Assembly (NCBI RefSeq): GCF_001667885.1 | Contig: NZ_LZJW01000058.1 | Coordinates: 1 to 64,000, forward strand | DNA: 64,000 bases | From: Mycobacterium scrofulaceum | Lineage (GTDB): Bacteria > Actinomycetota > Actinomycetes > Mycobacteriales > Mycobacteriaceae | Direction: 5' to 3' | Translations under genes and position numbers: made by a program | In this document: piece after piece, positions 35,523-44,452 of the stretch | How positions within the stretch are numbered: the first letter of the stretch is position 1 | Layout: each line of letters begins with the position of its first letter | The notes under the pieces: generated by a model | Told to the model about the DNA's origin: nothing | Seen by the model: the letters and a program-made list of their open reading frames with translations, nothing else | Databases searched by the model: none

Positions 35523-37508
35523 TTACTGCGCGTCGCGGAAGGCGGCGGTGATCTCGGCGACCCTCGGGTCGGCCCGCAGTTCCTCCAGCGTCTCCGGCAG
35601 GGGCAACCGCCAGTTCGGGTACTCGTCGACCGTCCCCGGCAGGTTGGGTTGGCGGGGTTCGGCCAGCACGTCGTATGGCGAGATCAGTTTCAGGCGGCTC
35701 GGGGTCGCCGCGAGCAATCGGTGCATCGCGGTGATGATCGCCGGCTCGTCCGCGTCGGGGCCCGAAAGCAGGCCCTCGGACCGCAACAGCTCCACCCACT
35801 CGGCTCGTTCCTTGTCGGCCACCGACTGCTCACCCGGCACGTCGTCAAGGAGCCCGAGGTCCGCGCGGGCCCGCACGTGTTCGCCGCGCAGGAAGCCCGC
35901 CGCCGTGGGCAGGTCGTGGGTGGACAGGCTGGCGGCGGCTCGCGATGGCCATTTCGCCGGCGGCAGCAGCGGTTCGCCCGGCGCCGACTCGTCGCGGGTG
36001 AACCACGACACCGCGCAGCCCAGCATCTCGTTGTCGGCGAGCGCCTGGGTCACCTCCGGTTCGACGGTGCCCAGATCCTCGCCGACGACGGTGGCTCCCG
36101 CCCGATGCGCTTCCAGCGCCAGGACGGCGAGCATCACCTCGGCGTCGTAGTGCACGTAGGTGCCGCGGTCCGGGCCGTCGCCCGGCGGAATCCACCACAG
36201 CCGCCACAACCCTGCGACGTGGTCGATCCGCAGCCCGTCGGCGTGGGCCAGCACGGCGCGCAGCATCTCCCGCACAGCGGCGTAGCCCGTGGCGGCGAGG
36301 CGGTCGGGCCGCCACGGCGGTAACCCCCAGTCCTGCCCGCGCGGGGTGAAGTTGTCCGGTGGCGCCCCGATGCTCACCCCGGTGGCGAGCACGTCGGCCA
36401 GCGCCCACGCGTCGGCGCCGTCCGCGTCCACACCTACCGGGAGGTCGTGCAATACGCCGAGGGCCATGCCCGCGTCGCGGGCGGCGTCGCGCACCGCGGT
36501 CAGCTGTTCGTGGCAGCGTTGCTGCACCCAGGCGTGAAAGGCCACCCGCGACGCCAGCTCCCGGCGGGCCTCCGTCACCGCCGGCCCGGCGACGTCATGT
36601 AGCGGTGCGGGCCACCGGGTCCAGCGGCCGCCGTGCCGCTCGGCGAGCGCGCAGTACGTGGCCCAGTCGCGCAGACCGCTGCCGGCCGGCGACGAGTCCA
36701 GCGGGCTGGGCCGGCCCTCGGCGCGCCACAGCAGCTCCAGCGCCGAACGCTTGGCCGCCCACACCAGGTCGTAGTCGATCCGCTCCGTGGTCGGCGAGAC
36801 CCGCAGCGCGTCGACCTCCGCGCGGGTGTCCGCGTCGGCCCGGCCGTAGGCGTCGAGGTCCTCGATGCGCAGCGCCAGCGGGTTGGCGAATCGTCGGCTG
36901 GACGGGGTGTACGGGGAGGGCTGCACCGGGTGCGTCGGACCGGGCGCGTGCAGCGGGTTGAGCAGCACCGCGCCGGCGCCGTGTTCGGCGGCGGTCCAAT
37001 TCAGGAACTCGCGTAGGTCGCCCAGGTCGCCGATGCCCCAGGACCGGCCGGATCGCAAGGCGTAGAGCTGCAACATCCAGCCCCAGGTGGCCGGTGTGGG
37101 AGGCACCTGAGGCGGTGCGGCCACGACGGTGGCCTCCTGCCCGTCGCGCAGGTGGAGTCGGTACCAGCCCGCGCTCAGGTCGCCGGGCAGCTCGTCGTGC
37201 ACTTCGGTACGGTCGCCGTCCTCGCCCACCAAGAGGGCCGCGCCGGGCAGGGGCCTGGGCCGCCCATCCAGCCGCACCGCCATCGTGGGGGGCAGCGCGC
37301 CGGCGCGGTCGCGCTCGGCGAGCCGGGCCAGCTCCCGTTGGCGTGCGGCCTCGCTCGAGGCGTCGACGTCGAGGAGGCCGAGCACCCGGATCACGACATC
37401 GGCGTCGACCTCCACGGGCTCGCGCCGTTCGTTTCGGTAGGAGGTGGCCACCCCGTGTGCGGCGGCCACCCGGCGCAGGTCATCGGGAACCGGCTTGGGC
37501 TTCGCCAT
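35523..37508 (-). CDS. malQ: 4-alpha-glucanotransferase (amylomaltase), GH77
   Basis: 661 residues from ATG 37506-37508 (a TTG directly before it is in frame). GH77 disproportionates maltodextrins. The catalytic trio is visible: nucleophile Asp429 in GLRIDHVAGL, acid/base Glu477 in VVGEDLGTVEPEV, and Asp532 in STHDLPT. Also typical are GRSWGIGDLGDLREF, PSPYTPSSRRFANPL and the closing PYDVLAEPRQPNLPGT / YPNWRLPL. The N-terminal 140 residues form the extra actinobacterial beta domain. It is convergent with the methyltransferase gene (23 bases). Confidence 0.96.
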   Translation of the reverse strand: MAKPKPVPDDLRRVAAAHGVATSYRNERREPVEVDADVVIRVLGLLDVDASSEAARQRELARLAERDRAGALPPTMAVRLDGRPRPLPGAALLVGEDGDRTEVHDELPGDLSAGWYRLHLRDGQEATVVAAPPQVPPTPATWGWMLQLYALRSGRSWGIGDLGDLREFLNWTAAEHGAGAVLLNPLHAPGPTHPVQPSPYTPSSRRFANPLALRIEDLDAYGRADADTRAEVDALRVSPTTERIDYDLVWAAKRSALELLWRAEGRPSPLDSSPAGSGLRDWATYCALAERHGGRWTRWPAPLHDVAGPAVTEARRELASRVAFHAWVQQRCHEQLTAVRDAARDAGMALGVLHDLPVGVDADGADAWALADVLATGVSIGAPPDNFTPRGQDWGLPPWRPDRLAATGYAAVREMLRAVLAHADGLRIDHVAGLWRLWWIPPGDGPDRGTYVHYDAEVMLAVLALEAHRAGATVVGEDLGTVEPEVTQALADNEMLGCAVSWFTRDESAPGEPLLPPAKWPSRAAASLSTHDLPTAAGFLRGEHVRARADLGLLDDVPGEQSVADKERAEWVELLRSEGLLSGPDADEPAIITAMHRLLAATPSRLKLISPYDVLAEPRQPNLPGTVDEYPNWRLPLPETLEELRADPRVAEITAAFRDAQ

Positions 37509-37641
37509 CAATCCGCCGGCCCGGGTGCGGCGCCGGCGGAGGCGATGGAACGACGATGACGTGGAAGCACAAGCTCTATATACCCAAGCGGCGGGTTCTC
37601 ACACGGGCCGCCGAAACGCGTTCCCCGGCACGCGTTTTCGG

Positions 37642-38277
37642 CTAGCGACCGGTTGCCTGGAAGATGACCCGGCGGGCGATCTCCACGGCGTGATCGGCGA
37701 AGCGCTCGTAGAAGCGACCCAACAGCGTGACATCGACCGCGGCGGCGACGCCGTGCGTCCAACCGGGGTCCATCAGGGCGGCGAGTAATCGATGGTGCAG
37801 TTCGTCCATCGCATCGTCGTCGCGGCGAATCTGCGCCGCGCCGCCGGGATCCTGGGCCAGCAACACTTCGCGGGCGCAGGCGGCCAGCTGCTCGGCGACC
37901 TCACCCATTTCGGCGATGTGGCGGCGCACGTCGTCCGGCACCGCGTTGCGGGGATGGCGCATGCGGGCGATCTCGGCCACGTGCACCGCCAGCCCACCCA
38001 TCCGCTGCGCGTCCGCGGCGATCCGGATGGCGCTGACCACCGCACGCAGGTCGGTGGCCACCGGAGCCTGTAAGGCCAGCAACGCGAAGGCGGTCTCCTC
38101 GACACCCGTGTTGACGGCGATGATGTCCGCCTGGCCGGCGATGACCCGTTCCGCCAGCACCAGGTCGGCTTTCAGCAGCGCTTCGGTGGCCAGCGCGATG
38201 GCTTCGCCTGCCATCGCGCACATCGCCCCGAGCTGTTGGGTGAGCGTTCCCAACTGATGGTGAAAAGCGCTCCTCAT
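37642..38277 (-). CDS. phoU: PhoU-family phosphate-signalling protein
   Basis: 211 residues from ATG 38275-38277. Two three-helix PhoU repeats are seen: [19 protein letters not shown] through [21 protein letters not shown], and [19 protein letters not shown] through [20 protein letters not shown]. The paired [11 protein letters not shown] and [14 protein letters not shown] motifs are the metal-binding faces. PhoU (PhoY in mycobacteria) links the Pst importer to the SenX3-RegX3 system. No pst gene is near, as for the mycobacterial phoY genes. It is 133 bases upstream of nothing on its strand except malQ, so it is probably monocistronic. Confidence 0.93.
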   Translation of the reverse strand: MRSAFHHQLGTLTQQLGAMCAMAGEAIALATEALLKADLVLAERVIAGQADIIAVNTGVEETAFALLALQAPVATDLRAVVSAIRIAADAQRMGGLAVHVAEIARMRHPRNAVPDDVRRHIAEMGEVAEQLAACAREVLLAQDPGGAAQIRRDDDAMDELHHRLLAALMDPGWTHGVAAAVDVTLLGRFYERFADHAVEIARRVIFQATGR

Positions 38278-38364
38278 CCCTTAGAGATAGGCAGGGAGCC
38301 GCGAAATAAACGTCGTCGCCAGTCCGGAGATGCGGCCGCCCGCTATGTGTTTCGCCGCCGACGG

Positions 38365-39753
38365 CTACCGGACGCCCTCGGCCAGCTCGCGCGCCTCCTG
38401 CTCGGTTTCCACCGCGGGACCGGACCCCGGCAGCGGCTTTCCGGCGACTTCGGGCGTGAACAGCAGCGTGACCGCGCCCACCAGGCCCCCGAAGATCAGC
38501 ATGTAGGCGGGCGCCATGACGTTGCCGGTCCCCGACACCAACGCTTGGGCGATCAGCGGCGTGGTGCCGCCGACGGCGGATATCGAGATGTTGTACGAGA
38601 TGGCAAGCGCGCCATAGCGGACGTCGGTGGGGAACAGGGCCGGCAACATGGCAGGCGCGGTGCTGTCGAAGCACAGTTCCATCAAGCCGATCAGCAGCAC
38701 ACCGAGGAAGATCACCGGGTAAATCCCGCCGAAGCGGATGAGCAGGAACGCGGGGATCGAACCGACGATCAGCAGTCCGCAGCCCGTCCACATGATCGGC
38801 TTGACGCCGATCCGATCGGAGAGGCCGGCGACCAGCACCACCGTGACCATCAGGATCGCCAACGTCACGACGATCATCACCAGACCGGCGGTGTGGCCCG
38901 CGCGCACGAAGAGTTTCAGGTACGTCGGCAGGTAACCGGTGAGCATGAAGTCGGCGACCTGGGACGTGAGCACCAGGGCCGCGCAGATCAGCAGCCCCCG
39001 CCACTGGTCCACGACCGTGCGCCGGAATTGCTGGCGGCGCCCGCCGGACTGGTGGCCCTCGGCCGCACTCTCGTAGGCGGAGGACTCCTTCAGCCGAAGC
39101 CGCAGAAACAGCGCGAACAGACCGAAGGGCGCGCCCAACAACAGCGGGATCCGCCAGCCGTAGGTCAGCATGTCCTCGTCCGGCAGCCAGGTCTGCAACG
39201 CCGTGACCAACATCCCGGCCAGCACGAACCCGACCAGGTTGCCCATCGGCAAAAACCCGACCATCTTGCCGCGCTTGTGGTCCGGGGCCTGCTCGACCAG
39301 GTAGGTCATCGCGCCGACAAACTCACCGCCGGTCGAGAGCCCCTGGAAGATGCGCGCGACGACGAGCAGGATCGGCGCCCAGATGCCGATGGCGCTGTAG
39401 CCGGGCAGCAGACCGGTCACGGTGGTGCTGATCGTCATCATCAGGATCGTGACCACGAGAACCCGGTGCCGCCCGATCCGGTCGCCGAGCGGGCCGAAGA
39501 TGAAGCCACCGAGCGGACGCACCACGAACGCCGCGGCGAGCGTTCCGAAGGTGGCGATCAGGTGGACGCCGCTGACGCTCTTACCGGGGTAGAACACCTG
39601 GGCGAGGGTGGTGGCGATGTAGCCGTAAACCCCGAAGTCGTACCACTCCATGAAGTTGCCGATGGCGGTGCCCATGATGGTCTGGCGCATGGCCGGATCG
39701 GCGACCCTGATCTCGTTGCGTGCCCATTTTCCGCGGCGGCGTCGAGCATTCAT
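38365..39753 (-). CDS. MFS transporter, metabolite:H+ symporter (ProP/MHS) family
   Basis: 462 residues from ATG 39751-39753; an upstream ATG 39 bases away is possible. Twelve helices. MHS-type signatures: RQTIMGTAIGNFMEWYDFGVYGYIA at the first helix (key part GNFMEWYDFGVY), FGPLGDRIGRHRVLV in loop 2-3, and YLVEQAPDHKRGKMVGFL. The family imports proline, betaine, alpha-ketoglutarate or shikimate with protons. The substrate cannot be inferred. The C-terminus is rich in Glu (VETEQEARELAEGV). No regulator is adjacent. Confidence 0.9.
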   Translation of the reverse strand: MNARRRRGKWARNEIRVADPAMRQTIMGTAIGNFMEWYDFGVYGYIATTLAQVFYPGKSVSGVHLIATFGTLAAAFVVRPLGGFIFGPLGDRIGRHRVLVVTILMMTISTTVTGLLPGYSAIGIWAPILLVVARIFQGLSTGGEFVGAMTYLVEQAPDHKRGKMVGFLPMGNLVGFVLAGMLVTALQTWLPDEDMLTYGWRIPLLLGAPFGLFALFLRLRLKESSAYESAAEGHQSGGRRQQFRRTVVDQWRGLLICAALVLTSQVADFMLTGYLPTYLKLFVRAGHTAGLVMIVVTLAILMVTVVLVAGLSDRIGVKPIMWTGCGLLIVGSIPAFLLIRFGGIYPVIFLGVLLIGLMELCFDSTAPAMLPALFPTDVRYGALAISYNISISAVGGTTPLIAQALVSGTGNVMAPAYMLIFGGLVGAVTLLFTPEVAGKPLPGSGPAVETEQEARELAEGVR

Positions 39754-39867
39754 CGACGAATTGCGTACCCAGAAGTCCCGTGGGCCGAACAAGTTGCACT
39801 CCCATCCGGCTCGTCGTCAGCATCGGCCGGTGGCCGATCGTAGCGACCGGTCTGAGTCGGGAAGAAC

Positions 39868-40452
39868 TCACTGACCTTTCAGGCTGCCGATGCGCAGCGA
39901 GTAGTCCCTGGGCTTCGACGGCTCTTCCGGCTGGGTGGTCTCCACTTCGTCGACATACCGCTGCGGGTCCCGGTCGACGATCGGCAAACCCTTGGTGGTG
40001 GGGTGCTCGGCCATGAAATCGCTGTATTGGCGGCCCAGCGCTTCGCGGAGGCCGATGGGAGCGGCGCGACGGAAGTCCGACAGCCCCTCGCGCTCCTCTT
40101 CGCCCATGTGGTCGTCGTTGGCCTCGCGGGTGCGGCCGACCGCCGCCCACCATTCGTCGGTGCCCACCGCGGCGGCGTTGGCGTCACGCACCCCGTCGCG
40201 GATGTCGTTGTGGTCGCCGATCGCGTCGAGCGTCTCACCCTCGGCGTCCTCGCCGACCCGCTTCAGCAATTGCGGGTAGAAGATCTTCTCTTCGGTGTAG
40301 GCGTGCACGTCCAGTTTGTCGGCGAGGGGGCGCCATACGCGCGCCAGGGCGGCTTGGTCGACCGGCGTCTGCGCCTGCAGGTAGTCCAGCCTGGCGAACT
40401 GTTCGCGGAACCACTCGTGGTCGGCGAGGATCAACATGGTGATGTCAGCCAC
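39868..40452 (-). CDS. Hemerythrin HHE-domain protein
   Basis: 194 residues from GTG 40450-40452 with GAGGTGGGG upstream. Candidate di-iron ligands fall in order: His12 (ADHEWFREQF), His50 and Glu54 (HAYTEEKIFYP), His81 (GDHNDIRDG), His115 and Glu119 (DHMGEEEREG). HHE proteins bind O2, NO or sense iron/redox state; mycobacterial examples affect responses to peroxide and NO. The C-tail of about 45 residues is charged and probably disordered. Confidence 0.92.
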   Translation of the reverse strand: MADITMLILADHEWFREQFARLDYLQAQTPVDQAALARVWRPLADKLDVHAYTEEKIFYPQLLKRVGEDAEGETLDAIGDHNDIRDGVRDANAAAVGTDEWWAAVGRTREANDDHMGEEEREGLSDFRRAAPIGLREALGRQYSDFMAEHPTTKGLPIVDRDPQRYVDEVETTQPEEPSKPRDYSLRIGSLKGQ

Positions 40453-40622
40453 CGCGACGCCCCACCTCCTCACCGCTACGGTTCGCGCCATGGTGTCCCA
40501 TAGCGGCGGGCCAGTCAACCGCCCGGGAGCGCTCCGGAAGGGCCGCATACACCGTCCGGATACACTAGGGCACCAGCGCGTCGATCGCCCTTGGTCGCGC
40601 GCCGCAAAAATCCACCACAGTC

Positions 40623-41519
40623 ATGAGGTTGTTTGTGCCCGAGAACCGCAGCGAGCCCGTGAGCCTGGAGCCGCATTTCGACGACGTTCAGGCCCACTAC
40701 GACCTGTCCGACGACTTCTTCGCGTTGTTCCTCGACCCGACGCGGACCTACAGTTGCGCCTACTTCGAGCGCGACGACATGACCCTCGAAGAGGCGCAAC
40801 TGGCCAAGGTCGACCTGTCGCTCGGCAAGCTCGGGCTGCAACCGGGCCAGACCCTGCTCGACATCGGCTGCGGCTGGGGCACGACGATCATCCGGGCGCT
40901 CGAGCAGTATGACGTCAACGTCGTCGGCCTCACCCTGAGCCGCAACCAGCAGGCGCACGTGCAGCGCCGCCTCGACGAGCACCCCAGCCCGCGAAGCAAG
41001 CGGGCGCTGCTGCAGGGGTGGGAGCAGTTCGACGAGAAGGTGGACCGCATCGTGTCCATCGGCGCCTTCGAGCACTTCGGGCGCGACCGCTACCCCGACT
41101 TCTTCAAGATGGCCTACGAGGCGCTACCCGACGACGGCGTGATGATGCTGCACACGATCATCCAGCCCAGCCGCGAAGAGTTCGAGGAGCGGGGCCTGCC
41201 CATCACCATGACCAAACTGCGGTTCATGAAATTCATCATGGACGAGATCTTCCCGGGCGGAGACCTGCCCGCCGCCAAGACCGTCGAAGAGCACGCGACC
41301 CGCGCCGGCTTCAGCCTCAAGCGCTACCAGCCGCTGCGGCCGCATTACGCGCGCACCCTCGACACCTGGGCGGCCGCGCTCGAGGCGCGCCGCGACGAGG
41401 CCATCGCGATTCAATCCGAAGAGGTCTACGACCGGTACATGAAGTACCTGACCGGTTGCGCCGACCTGTTCCGCGAGGGCTACACCGACGTCGCGCAGTT
41501 CACCCTCGTCAAGGGCTGA
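40623..41519 (+). CDS. Mycolic-acid methyltransferase / cyclopropane synthase family (CmaA/PcaA-like)
   Basis: 298 residues from ATG 40623; the core family starts near residue 16 (LEPHFDDVQAHYDLSDDFF). SAM-binding motif LLDIGCGWGT (78-87), YSCAYFERDDMTLEEAQ (43-59), VVGLTLSRNQQAHVQ and the active-site VSIGAFEHFG are all intact, and the C-terminus has YDRYMKYLTGCADLF. These enzymes cyclopropanate or methylate meromycolate chains on ACP. It lies alone, not in an mmaA cluster. Overall pattern is closest to PcaA/CmaA1/MmaA2, but which modification it makes cannot be decided here. Confidence 0.93.
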   Translation: MRLFVPENRSEPVSLEPHFDDVQAHYDLSDDFFALFLDPTRTYSCAYFERDDMTLEEAQLAKVDLSLGKLGLQPGQTLLDIGCGWGTTIIRALEQYDVNVVGLTLSRNQQAHVQRRLDEHPSPRSKRALLQGWEQFDEKVDRIVSIGAFEHFGRDRYPDFFKMAYEALPDDGVMMLHTIIQPSREEFEERGLPITMTKLRFMKFIMDEIFPGGDLPAAKTVEEHATRAGFSLKRYQPLRPHYARTLDTWAAALEARRDEAIAIQSEEVYDRYMKYLTGCADLFREGYTDVAQFTLVKG

Positions 41520-41661
41520 CCCCCCGCAAGTCGGCGATGCGCCAATAACCACAACCCCGCACCGGTTTATCCGGGCAACGCCAGGGGTAATTCCACGAGC
41601 AACAACCTGATTCGGTGCGCGCCGACCTTCGTCGGCGCGAAACCGCAGGGGAGGATTGATC

Positions 41662-42168
41662 GTGAGTGCCAGGCACCGGATGACCGCATCGCTGGAGCAA
41701 AGATCTCTGGCGCACCGAACGCCGCGACGGCGCACGGGCGTAGCGGCGGTATGTGACGTCGTTTCCGGCTCGATGCTGTGCGCGGCGGCGTGCGCGGCGC
41801 TGGTGCTCAACGCGCCGCACGGCGAAAAGCGGACGATCGAGGCGAACCAGGAGCCGCCGGCCGCGGCGCAGCCGGTTCGTCAGGAGGGTACGGTGGTCGC
41901 TGTTTCGGAGGGCACGGTCACCGCCCGCAGCGCCAACGGCTACACGCAAACCTATCTCGTCACACCCAACACCACGCTGATCGGTCATGGTGGCCAACAG
42001 GCCGCTGCCACTTCACGTTTCACGGTGAACGACCATGTGGTCATCGTCGGAACCATTCAGGATGGCACCGCCATGGCCACCGCGGTGGCCGACCACGGCG
42101 CGGGACACGGGGACGGACCGCCGATGGACTACCTTGACGGCCAGGTCATTCCGGCCGGACGCAGCTGA
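41662..42168 (+). CDS. Membrane-anchored protein with DUF5666-like beta domain
   Basis: 168 residues from GTG 41662 with GGGGAGG seven bases upstream. A basic N-tail precedes one hydrophobic segment (about residues 28-50, VAAVCDVVSGSMLCAAACAALVL, given here as its limits). The extracytoplasmic part, VRQEGTVVAVSEGTVTARS to VNDHVVIVGTIQDGTAMA, has the short beta-strand pattern of DUF5666/OB-like domains. A His/Gly-rich end (DHGAGHGDG) could bind metal. No function is known. Confidence 0.75.
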   Translation: MSARHRMTASLEQRSLAHRTPRRRTGVAAVCDVVSGSMLCAAACAALVLNAPHGEKRTIEANQEPPAAAQPVRQEGTVVAVSEGTVTARSANGYTQTYLVTPNTTLIGHGGQQAAATSRFTVNDHVVIVGTIQDGTAMATAVADHGAGHGDGPPMDYLDGQVIPAGRS

Positions 42169-42290
42169 TCCTCGACGCCCCGACATCCTCGGGGTGCGCG
42201 GCAGCTCCTTTCGCGTTCGGTCTTTACCGCCGCGCCTCGCCGTGTGCTCTCCCCCGCTTAGTCTGTATGCCACCAGGCAGAGGAGGCGCC

Positions 42291-42644
42291 GTGAGCGAGC
42301 ACGAAGTAAAGATGATCATCCTGTCGACCGACGATCTCGAGGAGTCGATCCGGTTCTACAGCGAGACGCTGGGCATGGCGCTCAAGTTCCGCGACGGGGC
42401 GCATTTCGCCGCCCTCGACGGCGGGCCGGTAACACTGGCGTTGGCGACCGCCGTGGACCATCCGATACCGGGCCAGGTCGTCGTCGGTATCAAGACCGCC
42501 GACGTCGACGCCGCGGCGAAGGCGGTGGAGGACAGCGGCGGCGGCATTGTCAAAGGGCCGTACGACGATGCGCACGAACGCCGAGCCGTGGTCTACGACA
42601 ACAAGGGCAACGGCTTGGTGTTCTACCACCCGCTGGGCCGCTGA
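42291..42644 (+). CDS. VOC (glyoxalase/bleomycin-resistance) family protein
   Basis: 117 residues from GTG 42291 with GAGGAGG upstream. The vicinal-oxygen-chelate fold reads KMIILSTDDLEESIRFYSETLGM ... VVYDNKGNGLVFYHPLG; the pieces DLEESIRFYSETLG and GNGLVFYH are diagnostic. The two metal-ligand positions are not clearly conserved, so it may be a binding protein rather than an enzyme. It is convergent with the YdeI-like gene, seven bases apart. Confidence 0.88.
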   Translation: MSEHEVKMIILSTDDLEESIRFYSETLGMALKFRDGAHFAALDGGPVTLALATAVDHPIPGQVVVGIKTADVDAAAKAVEDSGGGIVKGPYDDAHERRAVVYDNKGNGLVFYHPLGR

Positions 42645-42650
42645 CCGCGG

Positions 42651-42917
42651 CTACTTCCCGTTGCGCTCGCGGTGCTTGCACCCCGGCCAGCAGCAGGGCC
42701 GGCGCTTGCCCTCTTCCAGCTCCTCCTGCGTCCGGCGGATGCGGCGCTGCCGGGTGACATCCTGCTTGGCGTCCTCGACCCAGCAGATGAATTCGTTGCG
42801 GGCCAAGGGCGTGATGTCCTTCCACGCGGCGAGCGCCGTGGCATTGCCGATCAGCGACTCGCGCAGGTCGGCCGGAAGCTTGTGCACCACCCCGCCGGGT
42901 ATCCGCTGGCTGCTCAT
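42651..42917 (-). CDS. YdeI/OmpD-associated family small protein
   Basis: 88 residues from ATG 42915-42917. The helical pattern LPADLRESLIGNATALAAWKDIT, PLARNEFICWVEDAK and TRQRRIRRTQEELEEGKRR is typical of the YdeI/bacteriocin-protection (DUF1905-linked) C-domain, which occurs alone in many actinobacteria. A C-terminal CCWPGCKH may bind metal. The function is not established. The 155 bases between it and the next gene contain nothing recognisable. Confidence 0.82.
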   Translation of the reverse strand: MSSQRIPGGVVHKLPADLRESLIGNATALAAWKDITPLARNEFICWVEDAKQDVTRQRRIRRTQEELEEGKRRPCCWPGCKHRERNGK

Positions 42918-43072
42918 GGGGTTAGGCTAACCCGCCGGTTCGGGTGCACGTAGTAGCGGGCTGTCTCGTTGCGCCGGCTGTCGCCTCGCTTGGCCCCGGG
43001 ATCGGGAGCGTGGCGCGGGACGGCAGAACACACCGCGTACACGACCCACCGCGGGGCATCGGCGCGCCGCGG

Positions 43073-43963
43073 CTAAGAGTTCAAATGCGCGCTGTCGTCG
43101 TCCAATTCGTCGCGGCGCAACCCCATCGGAGTGAGGGCGGGCACGTCACCGCCGGCGACCACCGCACGGGTGATCGGTGTCAGCGCCCGGAACAGCGTCT
43201 CGACCTCGTCGTCGTCGAGCGCGTCGAGCGCGGACAGGGCAAGCGCATCGGTCGAGCGTTCGATGTGGTCCTTCAATTCCCGGCCGGCCGCGGTCAGCGA
43301 CCCGTCATCGTCGAGCAGTCCACGTTCGATCAGCCGTTGCTCGTGGTGCCGCCACGCGGCCTCGTCGTAGTCGCGGGTGCGTGCGATGTACGCGCGCGGA
43401 ACTCCGCCGGCCGCGGCGTGCAACACGTTGGACTCCCGTCCCGAGATGCCGGCGGCGGCCAGCACCGCCACGTGTCCGTCGCCGCGGTGCTCGCGCAGCA
43501 GCGTCGTCGCGTGCCACAGCGCCGCCAGCGGATCGTCGGGCCATGGCAACGCCAGGTTGGCGGCGAACAGGGGACGGGCGTCCAGCGGGGCGTTCCGGGC
43601 CGCCTTGCCCGCCAATTCCGCTGCGATACGGATGGTTTCGTCCTCGCCCAGCCCGTAGCGGCGCAGCGCCGCGACGGCGGATTCCTGCCGGGCCCGCAAC
43701 GCCGCGTCCGGGCCGGCGACCTCCCATGCCGCCGGCAGCGCCTTGGCGACGCGTTCGGGGGCGAAGTTGTAGAAGATCGCGGCGACCACCTGCCTGGGCA
43801 CCGGGCCCAGCGGCGCCGAACGGGCGGCGAAGTAGCCCATCCAGAAGCCGCGGTAGCCGAGGCCGTCCAGCGCCGCCCGCGCCTCCGGGGCGAAATACGT
43901 CACCCCATGCACCGGTTCAAACCGGTCGAAGAAGCGCCGCGCCAGCGCGGATTCCCTTTGCAC
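43073..43963 (-). CDS. SCO6745-family protein
   Basis: 296 residues from GTG 43961-43963; earlier in-frame codons run into the small-subunit gene and were rejected. The conserved actinobacterial type is recognised by RFFDRFEPVHGVTYFAPEARAA, GYRGFWMGYFAARSAPLG, VVAAIFYNFAPERVA and LWHATTLLREHRGDGH. It looks like a helical, MarR-fold-derived protein with a C-terminal helical bundle; no activity is known. It starts eight bases after the molybdenum-hydroxylase small subunit and is clearly the last gene of that operon, so a role in maturation, sensing or substrate use of that enzyme is possible. Confidence 0.82.
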   Translation of the reverse strand: MQRESALARRFFDRFEPVHGVTYFAPEARAALDGLGYRGFWMGYFAARSAPLGPVPRQVVAAIFYNFAPERVAKALPAAWEVAGPDAALRARQESAVAALRRYGLGEDETIRIAAELAGKAARNAPLDARPLFAANLALPWPDDPLAALWHATTLLREHRGDGHVAVLAAAGISGRESNVLHAAAGGVPRAYIARTRDYDEAAWRHHEQRLIERGLLDDDGSLTAAGRELKDHIERSTDALALSALDALDDDEVETLFRALTPITRAVVAGGDVPALTPMGLRRDELDDDSAHLNS

Positions 43964-43971
43964 GATCGCAG

Positions 43972-44448
43972 TTAACCACACTCGCCGCTTCGGGCGGCCC
44001 TGACGACCGCACGCCGGATCGCCTCGTACCCGGTGCAGCGGCAGAGGTTGGAGGTGAGCAGCTCCCGCAGCCGCTCCGGGTCGTCGGCGATGCCGGGGTC
44101 GGCGTCCAGCGCGCCCGCCGCCAGCATCAGGAAACCCGGAGTGCAGAAACCGCACTGCAACGCGTGCTCGGCCGAAAAGGCTTGCTGCAAAGGATGATCG
44201 GCGCCATCCGGCGCGGCGAGACCCTCCACGGTGCGGATCTGTCGCCCGTCGCACTGGACGGCGAACATCAGGCAGGAGCGCACCGCGTCGCCGTCCACCA
44301 GCACCGTGCACGCCCCGCACACGCCGTGTTCACAGCCGAGGTGGGTGCCGGTCAGCCCGCAGTCCTCGCGCAGGGCGTCGGCGAGTGTGCGGCGCGGCGG
44401 CACGTCGATGACGTACTGGCTTCCGTTGACCGTCAACTCGATGTGCAC
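43972..44448 (-). CDS. Molybdenum hydroxylase, (2Fe-2S) small subunit, CoxS-like
   Basis: 158 residues from GTG 44446-44448, four bases after the medium-subunit stop. Both iron-sulfur domains are complete: the plant-ferredoxin-type CEHGVCGACTVLVDG with its earlier and later Cys, and the helical CGFCTPGFLML with CRCTGY. It passes electrons from the Mo centre of the large subunit to FAD of the medium subunit. Normal length for the xanthine oxidase family. Confidence 0.95.
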   Translation of the reverse strand: MHIELTVNGSQYVIDVPPRRTLADALREDCGLTGTHLGCEHGVCGACTVLVDGDAVRSCLMFAVQCDGRQIRTVEGLAAPDGADHPLQQAFSAEHALQCGFCTPGFLMLAAGALDADPGIADDPERLRELLTSNLCRCTGYEAIRRAVVRAARSGECG

Positions 44449-44452
44449 GGCA

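Noticed and set aside
38236..39843. 535-codon plus-strand frame across the MHS transporter
   Set aside because: Gln/Arg/His-rich antisense product without any domain.
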